Below, piece after piece: positions 54,978 to 64,000 of a stretch of 64,000 nt of DNA (position 1 is its first letter; every line of letters starts with the position of its first letter). Position numbers and translations under genes: made by a program. The DNA is from Pratylenchus scribneri. Taxonomy: Eukaryota; Nematoda; Chromadorea; Rhabditida; Pratylenchidae. The stretch is taken from contig JAQSEB010000042.1 of NCBI GenBank assembly GCA_030063045.1, positions 992,001 to 1,056,000 on the forward strand, read 5' to 3'. The notes under the pieces are model-generated. The model was not told where the DNA came from and ran no database searches. It was given only the letters and a program-made list of their open reading frames with translations.

Positions 54978-56593
54978 TCAAATTTCGCTTCTATAAATGA
55001 CGGATGTCCTTCCGGCAGGCATCAATTCTTGGCCAGTTCGCCTCGATCGTTCCGAGGCCGCTTCAACAGCATTTATCAAAAGTGCACGCATTCCGCCTTT
55101 TTCCAATTCATGAATGCCAAAAATGGTTGAGCCACCTTAAAATTTATTGTTAATTTAATTTGTCATACCTTTTGAATCTATTGGAGAAGTTGAAAAAAAA
55201 TAATTTAAATATAAAAAAATGTAAAAATTAATTTAAAATGAATTAAAATATTCTGAAACTTAAATACCCGGACTCTGGATGGCTTCCTTCAGAATTGCAG
55301 GATGTTCCCCTGTCTCCAAATACATTCGGGCAGCCCCAAGCAAACTCTTTTTATTGAGAGAAATTAGAAAATAATTTTAATAAATTTCTATTCTACCATT
55401 GCAGCCAATTTCATCGAAAGTTCACGAGAAAGACCCTAAATTTAATAATTTTAAATATTTTTAAAATTGATTTAATTACCAATTTTACGCCACCATCGGC
55501 GAGGCCTTCAATGACGGAAAGTGCCTAAAATTTTTATTTTCCAAATTTTCCATTTGTTTTTTCACATATGAAGGTCCACTGCCACTTAGCCCAGTGACCG
55601 GGTCAATATGAATTTCGGGGACTTCAACGGCATAACCAACGGTGGAGAATAAATCTTGAACAACTTGGGAGTCTCCTTAAAAATTGGAAAAAAATAAAAA
55701 ATTATTTTTTGAAAGTAAAGACCATCTTGACATGCGGAACCTGAAAATTAAAATAATTATTTTATGAATAAATTTTTCGGACCCATGGAATAGGCCGATG
55801 CGCCGGCTCCAACAACCGCTGGAGTGTCTGAAAAATTTAAATAAAAAATATAAAAATAAATTTTTATAAATTTTTACTTGGCATTACTCGAACCACTCGA
55901 GATTTTGAAGGCAGAAGCTTTAATAAAAATAAAAATAATTATTGCCCATTTACTCACTTGCTCAATAAATCGAATGGTAATGCCTGAAAAATATGTTAAT
56001 TTCTTTTACAAATTTTTAAATATTTTATTCGACCCAATGCAATGGAAATGAGCAAATGGTCACGACGGAATAGGGGTGCTATTTCGGAAATAACTTTTGG
56101 CACATGATCCGGCTTAACAGCCACAAAAATTACATTATTCTCACGGGCAACTAAATTACATAATCAGAAATAATTTTTTGGTAATTTCGGTGGAATATTT
56201 AATAGTCCCACTTTCCGTATTATCATGCGTTGTATAAAGGCCGAGTTTCTTTTAAAAATGGTAAAATAAATTCAGAATTTAGGTAATAATTTTTTCTCAT
56301 TTTTTACTTTGCATTCATGAAGCAATGGTAAATCGATCTGTAATTTTTAAAAATTTTTAAATTATATTCAAAATAAATCACTTTTGGGCAACTGGCTGAC
56401 AAATTTTCAGGTGGATATCGGCCTAAAAGTTGAAAAGATTTTTGTATCCGTTGAGATTCTCATCAGATACCCGATTTGATGAGGCCGCGGGCTATATAAT
56501 TAAAATATTAGATTTAAAATTTAAATAAAATAATTAAAATAATCTACCCATTGCTTGGGCCATTTTTCCTGCTCCAATGAAGCCAATTTTCAT
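54978..56593 (-). CDS. Pyrroline-5-carboxylate reductase
   Basis: Last step of proline synthesis: reduces P5C to proline with NAD(P)H. The many short exons give MKIGFIGAGKMAQAM (Rossmann GxGxMA motif), NNVIFVAVKPDHVPKVI, RVVRVMPNTPAVVGAGASAY, a hinge and C-terminal domain IDPVTGLSGSGPSYA, LADGGVKLGLSRELSMKLAA, LLGAARMYLETGEHP, SPGGSTIFGIHELEKGGMRA and LLINAVEAASERS; the stop at 54978 follows VIYRSEI. All signature motifs of the family (VKP, MPNTP, GLSGSGPAY-like, SPGGTT-like) are present. Length, near 280 residues, is normal. Introns are around 45-130 nt. No proline-pathway neighbour is in the window. Confidence 0.94.
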
Positions 56594-58281
56594 TTTTATA
56601 GCAATTTATTGAAAAATAAAATAAAAAATAATTTATCAAATTTTTCAATTTTTTTAAAATAAATTATTCCCCTATTTTTTTTTAAAAAATTGGCAGGTGC
56701 TTTTGAACGATTCTATGATTCTTTATAGCATATAAAGAAGTGATTATTTTTTCGAATTTCTTAGGCTGGAAATATTTAAGTTTTTTTTTTATTTAAATTT
56801 CTCACAATTATATTGATTTTCGTTATTTTTTTTTAAAATTATCTCAGTCAAATAAAAATATTATAATCTCCTAAATTGGATCAATTATTTTTGGGAAAGT
56901 CAATTTTATAATTAATCAGTGGAAGTAGATAAAAAATAAAAATGTGAGCGATAAGAAGGTCAACATTGGAAAACGTGATTTGCTAACTGCAAATGCAAAC
57001 CGCTACTAGTCATTATATATTTTCTGCAAGACTATTCATGGAAAAATGTGGACGTCGCCCAATAAATCATTAATACAATTTTATCAGTGATTAATTATTT
57101 CTTTAGATTGGAAATAAATTATTCAACAGCACCATCTTTTCAAATTATTTTTTTAAATCCATTAAAATTTTCTATTGAATTAATTTTCCATTAATCATTT
57201 TGATATCGAAATGATTGATCAAACATGTCAAAGTTAGGCCTGAAAACGAAAAAGTCCAATTTATGACTATTTTATAACTTTTTTTTTGTCATAACTTTTT
57301 GCCAATTTTCCAATAAAATCCATTAATTTTTTCCCTCTCTAAGCCAATCTATACAAATCAGGGCTGTATAATTTTTATATTAAATTCGTTAAACTTGTTT
57401 TATTTCCATCTATTTTACAATTATTTGTCGCATACGATTGAACCAGCATCAAATTTATAGCTGGGTTTGCTTTTTGTCATAATTAATTAAAAAGTGCTAA
57501 CTAAGAATTTGCGTGTTCTCGAATTGTACTAGGAAAATTATTTTCCAGTCAAAAGAATTTAAGAGAAAATTCAAAATCTCAATTTCATATTAAAAAAATA
57601 CAATATTGAGCAAATAATTGGAATCAGCAAAAAAAGAAAAGGGTTTTAAAGAAATGGAAAATTGTAATGAAATGGCGGATGATAGAAAAGATAAGTATTA
57701 CATATTATTTTGTATTGCTTCTCATGGATCTTTGATTTATAATTAATAAAAAGGAAAAAAGTAACTATTTTTTTATTTTAACTATTTTTTTTATTATTTT
57801 CCCATCCCGATTTGACAAAAGAACAAAAAAAATGCCATTGGTGGGCAGCAATGTAGTAAGTTAGCCTAAATTTGTATTTATACAAAAAGGATTCATCAAT
57901 TATTCCAATAAAATACTGAAGAAATTCGATCAGACAATACTTTCTTCCAAGGAAAATTTAATTTGGCCATCGTTCAGCAGCTAATGAACCAAATAAATAT
58001 AAATATAATTAATCTAAGTGCATTAAATGATTTGAAAATTAAATTTTGACAAATTATAATCAAATAATAATATAATATTTTATCAAAAATTTTATAATTT
58101 CAAATTCAAATTAACCATTTGATGCCCAACATTTTGTGCTATTAAATTTACTAAAGTTGATCCGAATTAGTCCATTATCTGCTAAATTTGGCTAATCGAA
58201 TTTACTCTGGAAGATGGCCTAAACTAAATGTCATTTTTAGTCAAAATTTGATTTGTTATGAAAAATTCAAATAAATAAATA
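56594..58281. other. Intergenic region with one dispersed repeat copy
   Basis: 1.7 kb between the divergent P5C reductase and GPCR genes, AT-rich. The only recognisable feature is the repeat copy at about 57185-57345. No gene is supported. Confidence 0.45.
57185..57345. repeat. Dispersed ~150-bp repeat, intergenic copy
   Basis: ATATCGAAATGATTGATCAA at one end and CCAATAAAATCCATTAATTT at the other, with GTCCAATTTATGAC inside. Same orientation as the 20.8-kb copy. Confidence 0.6.
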
Positions 58282-60988
58282 ATGCGAATGAATTTATTTT
58301 ATAATGTATTTAAATTTATTCCATCCATCTTTTCCCTAAAATTCATAGCTTTATCGCACTTACAATGCCACTGGCCCATCCGCCATTTTCATTTGTCCTT
58401 CAATGGCACTTACATTCATTGGATTTGTGGGTATCGTCTTCAATGTTTCCATCATTTTGGTGACAGTAAATTATCGGTAAGTCGCAAATTCAATCCAAAT
58501 AATTTTTATCATTTTTTCGCTATTTTAAAAAATATAAAAAGTAAATCAAATTTATTCAAAGCTTTTGATTTTTGTAATATAATTTACTATTTCCCAAATA
58601 ATTGGTTTCAGAGTGCTTCATCGGTCTTCCAGCTTTTTCCTCTCACTAATTGCCTTCACCGAATCCATTCATCAATTTGGGCATCTTTTCTATTTTTTAC
58701 GTGGCCTTGAGTGGCCTCAATTTTGTGCCATATTCCATCACTTTCAAATTCCTTCTTCTACCATTTTGGGCAATGTGCACTAGCCAAGTGGCAATTGCGG
58801 TCACTGGATTCGATCGACTGATCCAAATTTTGGGAGCAATTGGAATTGGAACACCATCCGTGTTTATTTTTAAATTTTATAAAAAAAAATATTTATAGAA
58901 TTTTTTGATTAATTTATTATTCTGCATTAATAATAAATTTTGATAATAGACAAAAAAATGTTTTAAAGAATGATAGAGAAAAATGTTAAGCCCCCCAACC
59001 CTAATGGCCCAAAGGAAGGGACGGGATAGGGATAAAGAGAACTAGACTTTAAATTATTATTTATCTATTGAGTAAAAAAATTTTGATAACAGAAAGTTGT
59101 AAAAGTGAAAAAAAGGAGCAATTTAAAAAGGCAGATTGGGGCAAAATTTGATTGATAGAGTGAAGGATGATTACTGATTAATTAGGCAAAAAATGGGAGG
59201 AGGGGGTACAGTAGTATCGATAGGAAAGGCCCTTACCCCTTATTAGGCATTATTGTCAGTGGCAAATTCTTACAAAGTATTTTAAATAAAAAAAAATGTG
59301 CTTTTCAAAAATGGATTAATAAAAAATCAAATAAATAAATAGATTTAAAATGTATGAATTTATATATTTAATTTTTAAAAATTTTTGGAATTTTTTCCAG
59401 ACTCTTTAAATTTAAAAAGTAATTAAAAATCCAATTTAATACAAAAAATTTTTTAAATATTTTTTTTTCATTGAAAAGGCAATTATTTCTGCACATCTTT
59501 AAATCCCATTTACAGGCATGATCGGCTTCCTGGACCTATTTATTTGCCCTTAATGACCATTCTTTCGGGTGCACTCGGCACTTTGCCATGTTTCAAATTT
59601 GCGCAGATTTCTGAGCGGATGCCAAAATTTGGGGAAACCGGACTCTGATTACATATATTTTCTTGAGCGATTTCATCGATTATTTTGTGAATTATATGCT
59701 GTTGGTCCAATCAATCAGTGCCCTATTTTATGCCACCATTTGGTTTATAGTCAAATTTAGGCAACGAAGTGAGTTTAACAGTAATTGGATGAGGAATACA
59801 ACAAATAAAAAATAATTTTTTATTTGTCCCAAAGTGTTTCTAAACTCTTTTTTTTTGAAAAATCCAAGAATTGATATATTTAAATAAGCAAACCAAAATT
59901 TAATTTATCTTAATATTAAAAATTATTTTATAAATAATCAATGATTATAACTTAGAAAATTAATTGAAATAATTCACGACTCTCTTGTTTCGGCTAAATC
60001 CCATATTATGGACTTTACGAATTGTCGAAGTGCAATGGGAATAAGCCAAGCACATATTTCTCTCTAGGTATATTCGGTTAGTTGCCGGTTGGAAACAAAA
60101 GATATTCCAAAATTTAGGACACATTAGGGGCAAATTTTGCTTTATTTAAAAATATAATAAAGACACTTTTTAAAGGTCCCTAAGAATTTAAATAACAATT
60201 CTTAGTGATGGTAATAAATGGAAATGTTTCTAAGAGTATAATTGCTAAATTAATCATATTTTTTTATTTTTCCGACTCAACCGCCCATTCAAATAATCAA
60301 CAAAATTTCAACAACCGAATATTTCGCTCACTTCTTCTAATTTTTCTCATCAACATTGGCTCCTATATAATTTGGCCATTGTCCCATCAATTCTGGTACA
60401 AATTGGTTCTTTCCTATGTGGATATGACCCAAATCCCCTGCTTCATTTATGACAACTGCTTTTCCATAATCCTCAATTTGGGCGTTGCAATGAATGCTCC
60501 CGTCCTTTATTTTAGCAGGTATTTATTTTTTTTAAATGTTCATATTTAAATAAATTAAAGCTTTAAAATTGGCCATTAAACCGATGAAATTTGAATAAAA
60601 TTCACATTTTTGGCGGATTTTGGATAATTTTTTCTCTCATCTCTTATCATTTAATCTTTTTATTAAGTTTATTCTTTACATTTTTAAATGATTTTTCGAT
60701 AATTTTACGGTATAATTTTTTAAATGGATAAAGATAGGCAATAAATTTACCAATTTTTGCCAATCTCTCATATTTAATTTTCTATAAATGTTTCAGCAAG
60801 GAATATCGAAATTGTTTTAACAAGGAATTTGGCATAATTCACAAATTAATGGCCAAAATAATCAATCATAGTGTTGGACCCCCGCCCATTTCCCTGCAAA
60901 TGTACCCTGGGACTTGAAGAAAATATAAACGGATTTGTTGTTGATTTGCAGACAAAATTATAATGGCCCAGCAGAAATTACCCAGTGA
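58282..60988 (+). pseudogene. Chemoreceptor-type GPCR (Srsx-like), frame-disrupted
   Basis: Exon-like segments at 58282-58305, 58349-58476, 58612-58859, 59516-59765, about 60270-60518, 60797-60901 and possibly 60952-60988 encode seven-helix receptor parts: N-terminal sequon NATG, TM1 ALTFIGFVGIVFNVSIILVT, TM2 FFLSLIAFTESIHQFGH, TM3 end AMCTSQVAIAVTGFDRL (DRY-like FDR), TM4 YLPLMTILSGALG, TM5 LLVQSISALFYATIWFIVKF, TM6 RSLLLIFLINIGSYIIWPLS, TM7 NLGVAMNAPVLYFSSKEYRN. Disruptions: a T6 run at 58693-58698 shifts frame between TM2 and TM3; near 59643 the frame shifts again before a TGA; the TM3 and TM4 exons do not join in phase; and the TM6 exon is preceded by TTTTTCCG rather than an AG acceptor. 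The tail may stop at 60917 or splice to a short exon ending 60988. Srsx membership is inferred from TM2-TM3 and TM7 motifs. Assembly indels could explain part of this. Confidence 0.7.
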
Positions 60989-63784
60989 ATACGATGAATT
61001 TACAAATTTAATTTTGGTGGATGAACCAAACGGAAAATTTGTTGCAAATTTTTGTGTGAATTTATTATTTTATTTAAAATCCTTAATTTTTTATTTATTT
61101 AAATTTAATCTTTTTCTATTTTAATTCTTCCAAATTTTTATTTAATTTTCTTCTAATTGTAGGTATTATGAAAAATCTCAATTTTTTACCTTTTCGATTT
61201 TCTTTTTCTTCGTCAAACAATTCCCAAAATACAGGAAACAGAATTTATTCTCTGACGAAAAAATTGCGCACATAAATATGGGCCCATTTCATACATTTTT
61301 ATTTATTTGTCTTATAGACCAATTCATTGCGCAATGCGCAGAAAGATGAGAAAAAACTGGATTAATCAATCATTTTTTATATTATTTATCTTGTCATTAA
61401 ATAAGCAGCTTCTCTAAAAATTCTTCATAACTAAGCATTTTGTGGCTTAATTTTAATTTTAAATGATATTTTTATTGATAAAATTAAAATTTAATTTTTA
61501 AACGATTAAATTAATATTTGCACATATTCGTTTTAAATGTTTCAACACTATTTAAAGAATATAAAATTTTTGCGAAAATGTTCCATATTCCCATTTTAAA
61601 TATGATTCATTCCCTTAAATTGAACAGCAGCAGGTTAGCACAAATAAACACAAAAAAAGCAATCATTGTATTCATTCTCCCCTATTTTATATAATCTCAT
61701 TTTAAAACATATAAAAATGCGGGAGGAACAATCGCCGAATAAAATGGGATCAAAGCGATGGATGCGCTGCGCACGGTGACGAACACAAATAAAAATTCTT
61801 TACGTCATCACGCATCAATGGGTGAAAAATTTTTTTGCGAATTTTAGGATTTTGAATAAAAGAATGGCTATAAAATGATGATTAATAAGAGCAAAAAATG
61901 TGCACAATGGACCGGGGAATTCATTGCTAAATTTTGCTCCATTTTTGGTTGTTAAGCAAAAATTGATTCGTGTCAAACAAAAATATTTATGCTATTTATT
62001 TGTCAATTGTTAGTTTGTTAGTAAATATTTACCATCTCAAATGCGTTAAATTTTTTATTGCTTTTTTAAATATTAATTTGCCAATATTTTTAGCTTATTA
62101 AATGACGAATTATTCTATTAATATTTAATATCACCTTCATTAATCCCTTTTCCTATTTCCCATCCTTCATAATTTCTTTGCTTATTTTATACCAATTCCA
62201 AAAGCTAATCTCAATCTCATTCAATGTTTGCCAAAGATGAGTTCATTTTCAAAGATACTTGGATTTTCATTTCCGAAATTTTCAAGTGCGCCATTCCACA
62301 TTTTTGTCGCATTTATTTCCTTCTTGCACGTGAAACTTTGCGCTTGTTAATCCTATTTATAATTTGAGGGTGAGGCCACTTGAGAAATCTAGACAGAAAA
62401 CTTAAAAATGAATATTTAAATTATAGACAAATTTTTGAGAATTTATAAGGCTTCAATTCAAAAAGTTTGCCAATTTACTAAAAACAATTCTATGAATTTC
62501 TAAATATAAAATTCATAAAAAATTAAATTCCAAATAATCCCGTTTTTTGATTTTATATAATTTTCCAATTCCATACTTTAACAATTCACAATTTTATTCA
62601 AAAAATGGATAGAATAAATCACCCTAATTTCAATAAACTGAATTTCACTGCCAAAAAATGTTCAGAATCGATATTAAAACTGCTGTAGAAATCTAAAATT
62701 TATTCCAGCCATAAACCAAAATATGCAGAAATCTAAAATTGATCCCTCCTATAATTCAAAATATATTGTACCAAAATGCCTTAAATTAGATTATTCTCAT
62801 TATAATAAATTTTTGTCAGTTGCCAATTACCACGCCCCCTAATAAGTAAATTAATATATTTTTGACCAATTTTTATTGCATAAAAGGAGTGCCCATTTTA
62901 TTAATTCGCCGATTTTTGCTCCCAAATTGAACAAAAATTGGTAGGAATTTACCAATAATAAAAATAGCCAAAAAATTTAGAATGCAAATACCTCTGGCGA
63001 TAATCAAATAAAAATATCCACTCCATTCCAATTTGCCCAAAATTCATTTTTGTTTTCCATTCGTTCACATTCATTTTCGTGTACCCTTATTCCATTCTCC
63101 TGGACATCAAAACAGAATTCTTTGTTAAAAGTAACAAAATCGGCGAAAATTTTGGGGAATTCCTTGCCAACTCATCAAACAATTGTTATTTTTGGGATGG
63201 AAATGTGAGGAATGTTTGCAAATGCCTATTGCATAGCAACAAAGAATAAAAATTGACCCTTTGAAAGAAATTCCTTGCTTATGTGCATTGGTCCAAAATG
63301 CTCTATGAAATTTCGCATGAATAAAATCCCTATAAACCTATACCTATCCCCTGCCCTGGATATATACAAAATTTTTTTGTCATTTTCATTTCCAGGGATC
63401 TTTATACGAAAAGCTAGCAATCTACATTTATAAATGATTATGTTAAAAATACAAAAATTTAATTTTTATAAGAATATTATCGCGTTTTTTCCTTTTAAAA
63501 ATCGCTTCCCTTGTTGCTAATATTCACGTGAAAAATTGATTTTGATTTTATGATGCGCGCAAAATTCCGGTGCAAAAAAATTTTGCTCTGCAACAAAATA
63601 AACCAGTTTAAATTTAAAAGAAAAACCATCCCATCCAACTCATTCATTTTTATTTTAATAATTATTAACCAATTTTGTGCTCATTTTCCGCCTATAATTT
63701 TATATGTCTGTCAATTAATTAAATTAATAAAATAAAATATAAAAATGTTACTATTAATTTTCAGTAAAATTAATTCAGAGGAAA
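60989..63784. other. Intergenic region, no gene supported
   Basis: 2.8 kb. A short plus-strand frame starting at 60962 (MAQQKLPSEYDEFTNLILVD) overlaps the possible last receptor exon in another frame and has no downstream continuation. Around 61700-61830 is a GC-richer patch with TTACGTCATCACGCATC (CRE-like TTACGTCA near 61800), perhaps a regulatory site. The remainder is AT-rich. The last ~20 nt before 63785 hold a TTTTCAG acceptor likely used by the next gene. Confidence 0.4.
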
Positions 63785-64000
63785 ATGGACATTTCAACAA
63801 CGCTATTTCCCTTAACAATGTCCTCCAGCAGTACAATTTCTTTTGAAAGTTTATCCGCCTTCCAAAGCCAATTTCTTTGGGCCATAATTTTGGGATTTTT
63901 ATTGGCCTATTTGCTTGGATTTGGAATGGGCGCAAATGATGTGGTCAGTCAAAAATGGCAAAATGTTTAATTACTTTTTAATAGGCAAATGCTTTCGGAA
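63785..64000 (+). CDS. Sodium-dependent phosphate transporter (PiT/SLC20), 5' part
   Basis: Exon 1 (63785-63943) encodes MDISTTLFPLTMSSS, then a first helix FLWAIILGFLLAYLLGFGMG running into ANDV. After a 41-nt intron, exon 2 starts at 63985 with codons for ANAFG and leaves the window. GANDVANAFG is the N-terminal signature of the PiT family, which imports inorganic phosphate with sodium across the plasma membrane. The ATG follows a TTTTCAG acceptor at about 63757-63763. Only about the first 58 of some 500 or more residues are visible. Confidence 0.9.

Overview
The window is nuclear DNA from a nematode, AT-rich throughout. Genes are split by short introns (many 40-60 nt) with GT..AG ends. Many start codons sit just behind a pyrimidine-rich AG that could be a cis or spliced-leader acceptor. 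A U1 snRNA, a CBP-type KIX domain, a glucosylceramidase, a carboxypeptidase Q, a P5C reductase, LAPTM-like four-pass proteins, a chemoreceptor-type GPCR and a PiT phosphate transporter are all recognisable. The very low GC and several small secreted cysteine-rich or repetitive proteins would suit a parasitic (possibly plant-parasitic tylenchid) nematode. That placement is inference; no gene here is diagnostic of a genus.

Layout. 0-3.3 kb is repeats: an inverted-repeat element, a hAT-like MITE with perfect TIRs and TSD, and a 1.1-kb GATGA satellite. 3.6-4.3 kb holds a lone KIX domain. 4.7-8.0 kb (-) is glucosylceramidase. 8-10.9 kb is non-coding with a MULE-like MITE. 10.9-11.4 kb (-) is a small 11-cysteine secreted protein. 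13.3-23.1 kb (+) is a 19-exon gene for a secreted protein of about 1,527 residues ending in a MAM-like domain. 24.2 kb (+) is a secreted protein made of six 20-residue repeats. 24.9-29.1 kb (-) is a secreted low-complexity protein. 30.3-31.0 kb (+) is a His/Glu-rich single-pass membrane protein. 31.3-32.1 kb (-) is a cysteine-rich protein without its first exon. A U1 snRNA lies at 33.0 kb (+) and carboxypeptidase Q at 33.6-36.9 kb (-). 37-41 kb carries three copies of one MITE family and a small membrane-protein gene. 43.9-45.6 kb is a head-to-head pair of diverged secreted paralogues, followed by a 1.7-kb minisatellite and a second hAT-like MITE. 48.4-52.7 kb is two LAPTM-like paralogues (-) with a RING/transmembrane protein (+) between them. 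55.0-56.6 kb (-) is P5C reductase. 58.3-61.0 kb (+) is a GPCR gene with frame disruptions. The first exons of a PiT transporter run off the right end.

The conserved genes are unlinked housekeeping functions with no operon-like spacing. The lineage-specific content (secreted repeat protein, paralogous secreted pair, Cys-rich proteins) is interleaved with MITEs and minisatellites, which suggests a fast-evolving accessory region. Exon joins were read by eye from splice consensus, phase continuity and family similarity; no search or RNA evidence was available.
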